A stretch of DNA of 64,000 nt from Sphingomonas kyeonggiensis (GTDB lineage: Bacteria > Pseudomonadota > Alphaproteobacteria > Sphingomonadales > Sphingomonadaceae): contig NZ_JACIEH010000001.1 of the NCBI RefSeq assembly GCF_014196745.1, positions 1,488,001-1,552,000 on the forward strand, read 5' to 3'. The position numbers were made by a program, and so were the translations under genes. The first letter of the stretch is position 1; every line of letters starts with the position of its first letter. The notes beneath the pieces were generated by a model. It ran no database searches. It was not told where the DNA came from and was given only the letters and a program-made list of their open reading frames with translations. Below, piece by piece: positions 45,824 through 54,956 of this stretch.

Positions 45824-48082
45824 ATGGATGCCGTCGCCGCTGAGTCCCTGATCGAGGCAACGCTGCCGCAGAAGCGGCGGGTGGCGCCTACCCGGTTGCT
45901 GGAGGTCGTGGTGGTGGCGCTGGCCATCGCCACGCCGGTGGCGACTTTCCTGTTCGTCCGCAATTTCTCGCACCAGGTGTTCAACCCCGGCGTCGCAGCC
46001 TCGCTGCTGCTGGCCAACCTGCTGCCCTATGTCGCGCTGATCGTGCTGATCGGCCGCCGCATCGCGATCCACCGTGCCGCCAAGTCTGCGCTGGCCGGTG
46101 GCGGGCGGCTGCACGTCCAGCTCGTCGCGGTGTTCACCCTTATGGCGAGCATCCCGATCGTGCTGACCGTCATCGCCGCCTCGGTGATGTTCCAGTCGGG
46201 CGTCCAGCTCTGGGGCTCGGACCGTGCCCGCAGCGCCTTCAATGCGACGACGGATCTCGCCAAGGAGGGCAGGGGTCTCGTCGCCCAGCGCTGGGCGACC
46301 GAGGCGCGCACCATGGTCGACGACCTGACCAATCTCTACCCGAAGATCCCCGTCGATTCGGCGGCCTTCCAGCGTTCGCTGCTCGAGCAGCTCTATTACC
46401 GCTCCTTCGATCAGGCAGTCGTGTTCCGGGTGGTCGGCGGCAAGCAGGTCGAGGCGATGTACACCTGGGAGGCGCCGCCTGCGAAGGTCTTCGCGGCGCG
46501 TGTCTCGGGGCAGGTGCTGAACCTGCTCAAGGACGAGCAGAGCTACACCAATTTCGATGCCGACAAGCAGTGGGTCGTCACCCCGGTGGATCGCGCGCAG
46601 AATGTCTTCCTCTACGTCGCGAATTCCGTGAACGTCGGCTTCATGAGCCGGCAGAATTCAAGCGCGGACCGGATCGTCGCCGAATTCAACGCGCTCCAGG
46701 CCCGCTCGCGCGCGCTCCAGCTGCAGTTCAACGCCGTGCTGTTCGGCGTCGCGCTGCTGATCGTCAGCATCGCCACCTGGATCGCGCTCGCCGTGGCCGA
46801 TCGCCTGGTCAAGCCGGTCGAGCAGCTCGTCACTGCCGCCCGCCGCGTCGCCGGCGGCGATCTGGCCGTGCGGGTCGACATCCCGCAGACCGGCGACGAG
46901 ATCAGCACGCTCGGGAATGCGTTCAACGGCATGACCGAGCGGCTCGAGCAGCAGACCGGTGCGCTGCGCACCGCCAATGCCCAGCTCGAAAGCCGTCGCG
47001 TGCTGATCGAAGCGGTGATGTCGGGCGTCTCCGCCGGCGTCATCTCGATCGATGCCCAGCGCAAGGTCCGCCTGATCAACGAGTCGGCGATCGAACTGCT
47101 GCACCAAGGCGAGCGGGAGCTGGTCGGCCACCCGCTGGTCGAGCTCGCGCCGGAGCTGAACGACCTGCTCGATACCGGCGATCGCGAGGCGGTGATCCAG
47201 CTCGGTACCGGTGGCGATGCCCGCACCCTGGCGGTGAAGGTGACCAGCGACGAGGCGGGCAAGGTGCTCACCTTCGACGACATCACCCAGCAGCTCAACG
47301 ATCAGCGCCGTGCCGCCTGGTCCGACGTCGCGCGCCGGATCGCGCACGAGATCAAGAACCCGCTCACTCCGATCCAGCTCGCCGCCGAGCGCCTCAAGCG
47401 CCGCTATGGCAAGAAGATCGAGCCCGAGGACGGCACCTTCGCCCAGCTGACCGATACGATCGTGCGGCAGGTCGGCGATCTGCGCCGTATGGTCGACGAA
47501 TTCTCCTCCTTCGCGCGCATGCCCAAGCCGATGTTCCGCCAGGAATTGCTGCTCGACATCGCGCGCCAGGCGATGTTCCTCCACGAAGTCGCGCACCCTA
47601 CGGTCCGCTTCGAGATGGACGTGCCCGATACGGTGCCCGGCCTGATCTGTGACCGCCGCCAGATCGGCCAGGCCTTCACCAACATCGTCAAGAACGCCGT
47701 CGAGGCGATCGAGGCGCGCGGGGAAGGGGAGGCACTGCCCCAGGGCCATATCGTCATGACGATCAGCCCGGAGAGCGAGGGCAAGATCACCCTGACGCTT
47801 GCTGACAACGGCATCGGCCTGCCGGTTGAGCGTGACCGGATCGTCGAACCCTATATGACGACACGCAGCCGCGGCACCGGCCTCGGCCTCGCGATCGTGA
47901 AGAAGATCGTCGAGGAGCATTTCGGCACCATCGGCTTCACCGACCGTCCCGGCGGCGGCACGCTGGTGACCATTTGCTTCGACACCGATCAACTCGCCGA
48001 GATGGTGAGTTCCCCTGAAGGCGAGGGCGGCGAAGAACCGCGTCCCGCCGTGCTTACGCGTACTGGAAGTGCCAAATCATGA
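45824..48082 (+). CDS. ntrY: Nitrogen-responsive membrane sensor kinase NtrY
   Basis: 752 residues from ATG 45824; a GTG at 45785 is possible but less likely. Membrane part: helices around LEVVVVALAIATPVATFLFV, AASLLLANLLPYVALIVLIG and LVAVFTLMASIPIVLTVIAA, a periplasmic region of about 150 residues, then LFGVALLIVSIATWIALAV. Then a HAMP domain, a PAS domain, H-box [13 protein letters not shown], and ATP motifs LADNGIGLP and GTGLGLAIVKKI. Partner of NtrX, whose start overlaps its stop. Confidence 0.92.
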   Translation: MDAVAAESLIEATLPQKRRVAPTRLLEVVVVALAIATPVATFLFVRNFSHQVFNPGVAASLLLANLLPYVALIVLIGRRIAIHRAAKSALAGGGRLHVQLVAVFTLMASIPIVLTVIAASVMFQSGVQLWGSDRARSAFNATTDLAKEGRGLVAQRWATEARTMVDDLTNLYPKIPVDSAAFQRSLLEQLYYRSFDQAVVFRVVGGKQVEAMYTWEAPPAKVFAARVSGQVLNLLKDEQSYTNFDADKQWVVTPVDRAQNVFLYVANSVNVGFMSRQNSSADRIVAEFNALQARSRALQLQFNAVLFGVALLIVSIATWIALAVADRLVKPVEQLVTAARRVAGGDLAVRVDIPQTGDEISTLGNAFNGMTERLEQQTGALRTANAQLESRRVLIEAVMSGVSAGVISIDAQRKVRLINESAIELLHQGERELVGHPLVELAPELNDLLDTGDREAVIQLGTGGDARTLAVKVTSDEAGKVLTFDDITQQLNDQRRAAWSDVARRIAHEIKNPLTPIQLAAERLKRRYGKKIEPEDGTFAQLTDTIVRQVGDLRRMVDEFSSFARMPKPMFRQELLLDIARQAMFLHEVAHPTVRFEMDVPDTVPGLICDRRQIGQAFTNIVKNAVEAIEARGEGEALPQGHIVMTISPESEGKITLTLADNGIGLPVERDRIVEPYMTTRSRGTGLGLAIVKKIVEEHFGTIGFTDRPGGGTLVTICFDTDQLAEMVSSPEGEGGEEPRPAVLTRTGSAKS

Positions 48083-49458
48083 GCCTCGATATCCTGGTCG
48101 TCGACGATGAGCGCGACATCCGTGAACTGGTCGCCGGCGTGCTGGAGGACGAGGGCTATTCGACGCGCGGTGCCGCCAATAGCGACGAAGCGCTGGAGGC
48201 GATCGCGGAACGCCGCCCCAGCCTGGTGCTGCTCGACGTCTGGCTTCACGGCTCGAAGCTCGACGGGCTGGAGATCCTCGACGAGATCAAGCGCCGCGAT
48301 CCCTCGATCCCGGTGCTGGTGATCTCCGGCCATGGCAATCTCGACACCGCGGTCGCCGCGATCCGCCGTGGCGCCTCCGATTTCATCGAGAAGCCGTTCG
48401 AGGCCGAGCGCCTGTTGTTCCTGGTCGAGCGCGCCACCGAAACCGAACGGCTCAAGCGCGAAGTGGCCTCGCTGCGTGCCTCGATCGGGCGTGAAGAAGA
48501 TCTCACGGGCCAGTCGGGCTCGATCAACACCGTGCGCGCCACCCTGAAGCGCGTCGCCTCGACCGGCAGCCGCGTGCTGATCACTGGCGGCGCCGGCACC
48601 GGCAAGGAAGTCGCCGCCCGGCTGCTCCACGGCTGGAGCCAGCGCGCCGCAGCCCCCTTCGTCATCGTCAGCGCCGCTCGCATGCAGCCCGAGCGGGTCG
48701 AGGAGGAACTGTTCGGGGTGGAGGAGGGCGGGGACCTGGTCCGCACCGGCCTGCTCGAGCAGGCGCATGGCGGCACCCTGTTCCTCGACGAGATCGCCGA
48801 CATGCCGGTCGCCACCCAGGCCCGCATCCTGCGCGTGCTGACCGACCAGAGCTTCACTCGTGTCGGCGGCACCCGCGTGGTCAAGGTCGATGTCCGCGTC
48901 GTCTCGGCCACCGCGCGCGACCTGATGGTCGAGATCGCCGAGGGCCGCTTCCGCGAGGACCTCTATTACCGTCTCAACGTCGTCCCGGTGGCCATCCCCC
49001 TGCTCACCGAACGGCGCGAGGACATCCCGGTGCTGGTCGACCATTTCGTCGCCCATTATGCGAACGAACGCCGCGTGCCGACGCCGGAGATCGCGCCGGA
49101 CGCGATGGTGGCGCTGCAGAGCTATGAATGGCCGGGCAATGTCCGTCAGCTGCGCAACGTGGTCGAGCGCACCGTGATCCTCGCCCCGGGCGACCGGATC
49201 GGCCGTATCGATCTCGATCTGCTGCCCCCCGAAGTGCTCGGCCGCCCGGCCGATACCGGCGGCGGCATGGGCACCAGTGCGATCATGGGCGCCCCGCTCA
49301 AGGAAGCGCGCGAGAGCTTCGAGCGTGAATATCTCCGCGTCCAGATCCGCCGCTTCTCGGGCAACATCTCGCGCACGGCGAGCTTCATCGGCATGGAGCG
49401 CTCGGCGCTGCACCGGAAGCTCAAGTTGCTGGGGATCACCGACAGCCGGGAAGAGTAG
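48079..49458 (+). CDS. ntrX: Response regulator NtrX without a GAFTGA loop
   Basis: 459 residues. Receiver with D53 (LLDVWLHGS), AAA+ domain with Walker A TGGAGTGKE and Walker B FLDEIADMP, and a Fis-type helix-turn-helix near the C-terminus (ISRTASFIGMERSALHRKL). At the place of GAFTGA in NtrC, the sequence reads LFGVEEGGDLVRTGLLEQ, four residues shorter. Such regulators probably control promoters without sigma-54 contact. ATGA overlap with ntrY. Confidence 0.92.
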   Translation: MSLDILVVDDERDIRELVAGVLEDEGYSTRGAANSDEALEAIAERRPSLVLLDVWLHGSKLDGLEILDEIKRRDPSIPVLVISGHGNLDTAVAAIRRGASDFIEKPFEAERLLFLVERATETERLKREVASLRASIGREEDLTGQSGSINTVRATLKRVASTGSRVLITGGAGTGKEVAARLLHGWSQRAAAPFVIVSAARMQPERVEEELFGVEEGGDLVRTGLLEQAHGGTLFLDEIADMPVATQARILRVLTDQSFTRVGGTRVVKVDVRVVSATARDLMVEIAEGRFREDLYYRLNVVPVAIPLLTERREDIPVLVDHFVAHYANERRVPTPEIAPDAMVALQSYEWPGNVRQLRNVVERTVILAPGDRIGRIDLDLLPPEVLGRPADTGGGMGTSAIMGAPLKEARESFEREYLRVQIRRFSGNISRTASFIGMERSALHRKLKLLGITDSREE

Positions 49459-49496
49459 GGGCATCCCCCCCTGCCGCCGCCGGCACCGATCCGGCC

Positions 49497-49506
49497 GCTC
49501 TTTAAC
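49497..49506 (+). promoter_or_regulatory. boxA-like sequence upstream of hfq
   Basis: GCTCTTTAAC matches the core of E. coli boxA (GCTCTTTAACA) over ten bases. The flank CCGGCC before it is identical to that of the dusB copy. A role in antitermination is inference. Confidence 0.4.
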
Positions 49507-49745
49507 CCGGTAGGAAGATAGGATCACCCCCGCGTAATCATCCTGTGCCGGCCCCAGTTCAGAACGAAGCCGTGGGGGTCGAGACTTTTGTGACTTTCCG
49601 TCCAGGTGGGGCGACCTTCCGGCGAGTCGAGCCAGCGCCAAAGTTGGAAGCAATCGCCTGCTGGACGATTCGCGCCCCACAGCATAAAAGGGCGCCGCTG
49701 CGGGCCACACGGGCACGCGGTCCCGACGCCAGAGAACGGCGCCAA

Positions 49746-49760
49746 GCGGGAAACTCCCGC
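49746..49760 (+). promoter_or_regulatory. Hairpin in the hfq leader
   Basis: GCGGGA-AAC-TCCCGC is a perfect 6-bp stem with a 3-base loop, ending 21 bases before the hfq ATG. It is followed by CAACAAAGAGAG, an A-rich stretch. E. coli Hfq represses its own mRNA at the leader; this element could serve the same purpose. Confidence 0.4.
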
Positions 49761-49781
49761 CAACAAAGAGAGTCACGAACG

Positions 49782-50267
49782 ATGGCCGAAAAGCAGACCT
49801 CGCTTCAGGATCTGTTCCTCAACTCGCTGCGCCGGTCGAAGACGCCGGTCACGATGTTCCTCGTCAAGGGCGTCAAGCTCCAGGGCATCGTCACCTGGTT
49901 CGACAATTTTTCGGTGCTGCTCCGCCGCGACGGCCAGTCGCAGCTCATCTACAAGCACGCGATCTCCACGATCATGCCCTCGGGCCCGGTGGACCTTGCC
50001 CCACTTCTCGAAGCGGTGGGAGAACATCAGTCCAAGAACCCGGTATTGCAGGAGATTTTCCTGAACGCGGTCCGCCGCCAGCAGGAAAATGTCACGATGT
50101 TCCTGGTCAATGGCGTGATGCTGCAGGGCCAGATCGCGTCCTTCGACCTGTTCTGCATGCTGCTCCAACGCGAGGGCATGGCCCAGCTGGTCTACAAGCA
50201 TGCTGTCTCGACGATCCAGCCGGCGCACCCGCTGAACCTCGCCGAGGAACAGAATAGCGACGACTGA
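49782..50267 (+). CDS. hfq: RNA chaperone Hfq with two Sm domains
   Basis: 161 residues from ATG 49782, twice the usual length. Domain 1 (about 8-66): [25 protein letters not shown] at 57-60. Domain 2 (about 89-147): [25 protein letters not shown] at 138-141. Both keep the arginine rim (R17-R18, R98-R99) and the Lys-His of the proximal face, but the distal-face Lys is M113 in domain 2. A ring of three chains would give six Sm folds. Hfq pairs small RNAs with mRNAs. A two-domain Hfq is known from Zymomonas mobilis, so this is a sphingomonad-type feature. hflX follows after eight bases. Confidence 0.93.
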   Translation: MAEKQTSLQDLFLNSLRRSKTPVTMFLVKGVKLQGIVTWFDNFSVLLRRDGQSQLIYKHAISTIMPSGPVDLAPLLEAVGEHQSKNPVLQEIFLNAVRRQQENVTMFLVNGVMLQGQIASFDLFCMLLQREGMAQLVYKHAVSTIQPAHPLNLAEEQNSDD

Positions 50268-50275
50268 GTGACTGT

Positions 50276-51565
50276 ATGACTACCGGTTTCGAACGTGACC
50301 CCGATGAATTCACCCGGGGCGCGCGAGCGGTCGTGGTCTATCCGGACCTCGGCGGCAGCTCGCGCGATGCGGACGCGCGTCTGGAAGAAACGGCGGGTCT
50401 TGCGGCCGCGATCGGCGTCGACGTGGTCGAGCGGGTACCGTTGCGCATCCGCGCGCCCAAGCCCGGCACGCTGATCGGCTCGGGCCAGGTGGAAGCCCTG
50501 GCCGAGACGGTGCGCGACAGGGAATTGTCGCTCGCCGTATTCGACGCGAACCTCACGCCGGTGCAGCAACGCAACCTCGAGACCGGGCTCAAGTGCAAGG
50601 TGATCGACCGGACCGGTCTGATCCTCGAGATCTTCGGCGAGCGTGCGCGCACGGCCGAGGGCCGGCTCCAGGTCGAGCTGGCACACCTCGACTATCAGGC
50701 TGGTCGCCTGGTGCGCAGCTGGACCCACCTCGAGCGCCAGCGCGGCGGCTTCGGTTTCCTCGGCGGTCCGGGCGAAACCCAGATCGAGGCCGATCGCCGG
50801 TTGATCCGTGATCGCATGGCACGCCTCCGCCGTGAGCTGGATTCAGTCAGCCGCACGCGGAGCCTGCACCGCGACCGGCGCCAGCGCGCGCCCTGGCCGG
50901 TAATCGCGCTGGTCGGCTATACCAACGCCGGAAAGTCTACGCTTTTCAATCGCCTGACCGGAAGTGACGTCATGGCGGAGAACCTCCTCTTCGCGACGCT
51001 CGATCCCACGTTGCGCCAGATCTCGCTGCCGGGCATCGACAAGGCGATCCTTTCCGACACGGTGGGCTTCGTCTCCGAGCTACCGACCCAGCTCGTCGCC
51101 GCCTTCAAGGCGACGCTGGAGGAGGTGGTCTCGGCGGACCTGTTGATCCATGTCCGCGACGTCGCCCATCCGGACAGCGAGGCGCAGAAGGACGATGTCG
51201 AGGCCGTGCTGGCCGAGATCGGCGTCGCCGAAGCCACGCCGCGCTTCGAGGCATGGAACAAGATCGACCTGCTGGATGACGAGCGACGCGAGGATCTGCT
51301 CACCGACGCCGCCAAGCGCGAGGACGTCATGCCGGTCTCGGCGGTGACGGGGGAGGGCGTGGACGCCCTGATCGCCGCCGTCGCCGCGCGCCTGACCGAA
51401 GGTCATCGCCGCTACACGCTCCATCTCGATCCCGCCGATGGCGCTGCCGCCGCCTGGCTCCATCAGCATGGCGAAGTGATCGAGCAGGGGATGGACGGAG
51501 AGCAGGCGGTCTACGAGGTCCGCATGGCCCCGCGGGACTATGAGCGGTTCCTGACGCGGGGCTGA
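50276..51565 (+). CDS. hflX: GTPase HflX
   Basis: 429 residues. Ribosome-associated GTPase that splits or rescues 70S ribosomes under stress. N-terminal HflX domain with IRAPKPGTLIGSGQVEAL, then the GFGFLGGPGETQIEADRR linker; G domain with GYTNAGKSTLFN (G1), DTVGF (G3) and WNKIDLL (G4). Usual place after hfq. Confidence 0.94.
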   Translation: MTTGFERDPDEFTRGARAVVVYPDLGGSSRDADARLEETAGLAAAIGVDVVERVPLRIRAPKPGTLIGSGQVEALAETVRDRELSLAVFDANLTPVQQRNLETGLKCKVIDRTGLILEIFGERARTAEGRLQVELAHLDYQAGRLVRSWTHLERQRGGFGFLGGPGETQIEADRRLIRDRMARLRRELDSVSRTRSLHRDRRQRAPWPVIALVGYTNAGKSTLFNRLTGSDVMAENLLFATLDPTLRQISLPGIDKAILSDTVGFVSELPTQLVAAFKATLEEVVSADLLIHVRDVAHPDSEAQKDDVEAVLAEIGVAEATPRFEAWNKIDLLDDERREDLLTDAAKREDVMPVSAVTGEGVDALIAAVAARLTEGHRRYTLHLDPADGAAAAWLHQHGEVIEQGMDGEQAVYEVRMAPRDYERFLTRG

Positions 51566-51569
51566 GGGC

Positions 51570-51866
51570 TCAGGATTCCCGCGGCAGCTCCCGTACCTCG
51601 ACGGTACCCCCGCTCTCGTAGACGGGATTGCCGATGAGAAAGGTCTTGGCCTCTTCGAGATTCAGCGCCCGAACCCGGATGTAGCCGTCAATCCGGTCGG
51701 AAAGGGGAGCGGGCTCGCCCACCTGGCGCAGGCTCTCGCCCAGGCCGATCTCACTGCCGCCATCGAAACGGTCGCTGGCGTGGAGGCGCTCGAAATAGGC
51801 CTCCCACATCTTGGGTGTCGGCTCCTCGGTCGCGTCATTGTGCATGAGCAGGATATAGTCGCGCAT
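51570..51866 (-). CDS. YciI/DGPF-family small protein
   Basis: 98 residues from ATG 51866, which overlaps the mazG stop (TGATG). YCII-type dimeric alpha-beta fold: MRDYILLMHND at the N-terminus, then SDRIDGYIRVRALNLEEAKTF and GNPVYESGGTVEVREL. Biochemical role unknown. Confidence 0.75.
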   Translation of the reverse strand: MRDYILLMHNDATEEPTPKMWEAYFERLHASDRFDGGSEIGLGESLRQVGEPAPLSDRIDGYIRVRALNLEEAKTFLIGNPVYESGGTVEVRELPRES

Positions 51867-52627
51867 CAAGCTTCCCCGCGCTTGGCCTTGGCCCAGAGTT
51901 CTTCCTTGGCATCGAGGTCCAGAGCTTCGAATATATCGCCAGCTTCGGCTTCCATAGCCTTGAAACGCCTCTCGAATTTTGCGTTGGCGCCGCGCAGGGC
52001 CGCCTCAGGGTCCACGCCCAGCTTGCGCGCCCAGTTGACCACCGCGAACAGCAGGTCGCCAACCTCTTCCTCGATCTCGGCCTGCGTTGCCGCGGTCTCG
52101 ACCTCGACGAGTTCCTCATCGATCTTGGCGCGGGCGCCACTGGGATCGGGCCAGTCGAAGCCGGTGCGGGCGGCACGCTTCTGGAGCTTCTCAGCGCGGA
52201 GCAGGGCGGGGAGGCCTATCGCGACGCCGTCCAACGCACTCTCATGCCCCTTTTCGCCCCGCTCCGCGGCCTTGATTTGTTCCCACAGGTGATGGCCGCC
52301 CTCGGCGGCCCCCTTGAAGATGTGCGGGTGGCGGCGCTCCATCTTGTCGCTGATCGCATGGGCGACATCGGCCAGGGCGAAGTCACCGGCTTCTTCGGCC
52401 ATGCGGCTGTGGAAGACCACCTGGAGCAGCAGGTCACCGAGCTCGTCCTTGAGATCGGCCATGTCGCCGCGCTCGATCGCGTCGGCCACTTCATAGGCTT
52501 CCTCGATCGTATAGGGCGCGATCGTCGCAAAGGTCTGCACCGTATCCCATTCGCAGCCCGTCTTCGGATCGCGAAGACGCGCCATGATGGCGACGAGACG
52601 GTCGATGGCTGGCACGGGTGCGGTCAA
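51866..52627 (-). CDS. mazG: Nucleoside triphosphate pyrophosphohydrolase MazG
   Basis: 253 residues from TTG 52627, supported by CCGGAGGTTCTTCC before it. Hydrolyses NTPs and damaged nucleotides. Two MazG folds: the first with CEWDTVQTFATIAPYTIEEAYEV and ELGDLLLQVVFH, and the second with KIDEELVEVE and EEEVGDLLFAVVNWARK. The EExxE/ExxD metal sites are visible in both copies. Confidence 0.92.
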   Translation of the reverse strand: MTAPVPAIDRLVAIMARLRDPKTGCEWDTVQTFATIAPYTIEEAYEVADAIERGDMADLKDELGDLLLQVVFHSRMAEEAGDFALADVAHAISDKMERRHPHIFKGAAEGGHHLWEQIKAAERGEKGHESALDGVAIGLPALLRAEKLQKRAARTGFDWPDPSGARAKIDEELVEVETAATQAEIEEEVGDLLFAVVNWARKLGVDPEAALRGANAKFERRFKAMEAEAGDIFEALDLDAKEELWAKAKRGEA

Positions 52628-52978
52628 GGAAGAACCTCCGGGAAATGCCGGTCGACCCTAGGAAGCCGGTACGGGGAAGAAAAGCCCGGTTTTATCGATC
52701 GAGCGCGAACCAAGGATAAGCAAGCGAGGGAGGGCTGTTGAACCGCCGGTTCCGGTTGGTTGCTTCGCTGAAGCCGGTGACCAAGCGAGCAACGATCACG
52801 GGCCCGCAAGCTGACAAGGCCGTCAGAGACTATCTCGACGCCCTAACCCACGATGACACGGATTGGCGTAGGCGCTGCGGCATGATCGTCCGATGGCGGG
52901 TAGTTTCGACTTCGCGCCCTGATCCAAACGTCCATCCGCGCTGTCTGGGGCAATGGAAGGCCTTGGACCAGAACCTCC
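52628..52978. other. 351-bp region between mazG and the CPBP gene
   Basis: No convincing gene. A plus-strand frame from TTG 52738 to 52995 encodes 85 residues (RATITGPQADKAVRDYLDAL...), but it has no ribosome site, overlaps the convergent gene and matches nothing I recognise. The region marks the change from the conserved ntr-hfq-mazG block to accessory genes. Confidence 0.4.
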
Positions 52979-53917
52979 TCAATTTCTGGGTGTAGCCGGC
53001 GCCAGCCACAGCGTGATGAGAAACATGGCGAAGCCTAGGATGATCGCCGGAAGCGATGCCTCAGGCCCAAAAGTCGCGCCGGTCAGGATCACGGAAGAAC
53101 CGGGAACGGGCGCGCTGTGTAGCAGGCTGCCGGCGCTGGTCATCCCTGACACGCTCGCTCCAAAGACGCCCCCAAGGGTCAAGTTCCAGGCTGTATGGGC
53201 ACCTACCGACATCCAGATCCGGCCGGAGGTAAAGTAGAATCCGGCCAACAGGAGCCCCGCCTCGACGGCAATCGCGACCGCCGCCGAGATGGTCGCGTTC
53301 GGGTTCATCAGGTGCGCCGCACCGAATGCCGCCGCTGAAATCAACAGCCCGGCAGGGATGCCGAATGCCCTGGAAAGCAGGCGAAAGACTACCAGACGAA
53401 CCAGCAGCTCTTCCAAAAGGCCGGTGCCGATCGTCTCCCGGAGGTCGTGTTGCCAATCGGTCCATTGGTCCGGGCGGATCTGATAGGCTCCACATCCCCA
53501 GAGAACGCCCATGACGATCAGGACCAGTGAGCCGCCGGCGAGCAGCCCGACAAGATAGTCGACGGGAAAATTCCTCAAGGAGAGTTCGCCAGGAATCCGG
53601 TGCTCGCCCCATCGGACAAGGAAGTAGTAGCTGGCATACGCCAGGGCCGTGCAGACGAACGCCATCGCCAGGGTGACTTGGGGGTTGGGGAAAATCGACC
53701 GGACGATCGACTGAAGCGAAATCACGAAGATCAGCGCGACCAGCAAGGCGATCATCCAGGCGATGGATCGCAGCCAGCCAAACTTGCCGGGACGAAGGAT
53801 ACCCTCCGATCCGAGTTCCAGGCGACCATGCCTGCCCCAGGCCTCGACGGACGGCGCACGGATGCTTCCGAAACGCACTGACCGAGCCTGAACTTTGTCA
53901 TCACGGTTCATGGTCAT
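52979..53917 (-). CDS. CPBP-family intramembrane metalloprotease (Rce1/Abi type)
   Basis: 312 residues from ATG 53917, overlapping the hydrolase stop (ATGA). About seven or eight hydrophobic helices after a 50-residue soluble start. The family motifs are present: E169-E170-x-x-x-R174 (LLEELLVRL), F198-x-x-x-H202 (FGAAH) and H241-x-x-x-N245 (HTAWN). Bacterial members are implicated in phage defence and bacteriocin immunity or in processing membrane proteins; the role here is unknown. Confidence 0.8.
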   Translation of the reverse strand: MTMNRDDKVQARSVRFGSIRAPSVEAWGRHGRLELGSEGILRPGKFGWLRSIAWMIALLVALIFVISLQSIVRSIFPNPQVTLAMAFVCTALAYASYYFLVRWGEHRIPGELSLRNFPVDYLVGLLAGGSLVLIVMGVLWGCGAYQIRPDQWTDWQHDLRETIGTGLLEELLVRLVVFRLLSRAFGIPAGLLISAAAFGAAHLMNPNATISAAVAIAVEAGLLLAGFYFTSGRIWMSVGAHTAWNLTLGGVFGASVSGMTSAGSLLHSAPVPGSSVILTGATFGPEASLPAIILGFAMFLITLWLAPATPRN

Positions 53918-54747
53918 GCTTCCAGGAAGAGCTTGGCGTGAACCAAGAATAAGTCCGGATACTGGAAGTGCGGGGCGTGACCGGCGTCCGGATAGATGAT
54001 CAATTGAGCGTACGGGATGTGCTGCTGTAGATAGAAGGAATTGATCGTCGGCAGCATGACGTCCCGGGACCCGTTGGCTACCAGGGTCGGAACGGTGATG
54101 TTCCGAAGTCGTGCGAACCTCTCGCCGTCGGGGCGAAGCCAGTCCCGCCCGGCGGCAACCTGGGCCATGATGGAATCGAGCCGCGTGGGAGGGTCTCTGT
54201 CGATTTCGCGGGCGTGACGCCGTTCCCAGAATTCTGCCGCAGCCTTCTGTCCGGATTCCGAATGTCCGAAGAAAAGCCACGCCATTTCCGGAAGGCCGGC
54301 GTCTCCGCGGGCACGCTGCGATACCTCCGCCTGGAATTCGGTAGGATCGCCACCGCGGGGGCTGGTTCCGACGAGGATGAGTTTACGAACGGTCGACCCG
54401 TGGCGCTCCGTATAGGCCTGTGCGACCATGCCGCCCATCGAGAAGCCCAGCAGGTCGAATTTCTCGAGACCGATCGCGTCGACAAAGGCCTTCACATGTT
54501 CGGCCATTTCCTCGATCGTCCTGGGTGTTTCGCCGCCTGAAGCGCCGATGCCAGCATTGTCGAAGAGGATCACTTCGCGATGCGCGGCGAGCCCGTCGGT
54601 AATCTTCGGGTCCCAATGGTCCATTCCGCCGGTGAAATGCTGAAGCAAAAGGATTGGGGTCGCGCCCTTCGATCCGAACCGTCGGAATGCATATTGGACT
54701 TTACCCGAAGTAACATATTGTGTTGGCGCGTTTATGTGCGAATGCAT
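53914..54747 (-). CDS. Alpha/beta hydrolase
   Basis: 277 residues from ATG 54747, preceded by GGAAGGACCGTC. Nucleophile elbow GFSMGG with S103; oxyanion region LLLQHFTGGMDHWDP; acid in ANGSRDVMLP; catalytic His in YPDAGHAPHF. The closest general types are haloperoxidase-like or epoxide-hydrolase-like esterases, but the specific substrate is unclear. Its gene is coupled to the CPBP protease and divergent from the response-regulator gene at 54957. Confidence 0.85.
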   Translation of the reverse strand: MHSHINAPTQYVTSGKVQYAFRRFGSKGATPILLLQHFTGGMDHWDPKITDGLAAHREVILFDNAGIGASGGETPRTIEEMAEHVKAFVDAIGLEKFDLLGFSMGGMVAQAYTERHGSTVRKLILVGTSPRGGDPTEFQAEVSQRARGDAGLPEMAWLFFGHSESGQKAAAEFWERRHAREIDRDPPTRLDSIMAQVAAGRDWLRPDGERFARLRNITVPTLVANGSRDVMLPTINSFYLQQHIPYAQLIIYPDAGHAPHFQYPDLFLVHAKLFLEA

Positions 54748-54956
54748 GACGGTCCTTCCGAAGCTTCGAAGACTATCTTCGTGCACCCTTCAAGCGGCCA
54801 CACAGACGTTGGTATTGGGAAACGGGGCAGCTGATCTCGGCCGGTGGAAGCAGACCGATACCAAGGTATGGATCGGTTTTGGTGGAATTTCCTGTGACAG
54901 CATGGGATTATGTGGGGTGTGGTTTGCTTGCCCGCGGATGAAGGTAGGATCCCATC

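Larger units (their letters stand above)
49459..49781. other. 323-bp leader region before hfq
   Basis: No credible gene on either strand. It contains the boxA-like element near 49497, a candidate promoter region in between, and a short hairpin 22 bases before the hfq ATG. The long leader suggests regulation of hfq at the RNA level. Confidence 0.5.

Noticed and set aside
52738..52995. 85-codon plus-strand frame from a TTG
   Set aside because: No ribosome site, no recognisable domain, overlaps the end of the convergent CPBP gene.
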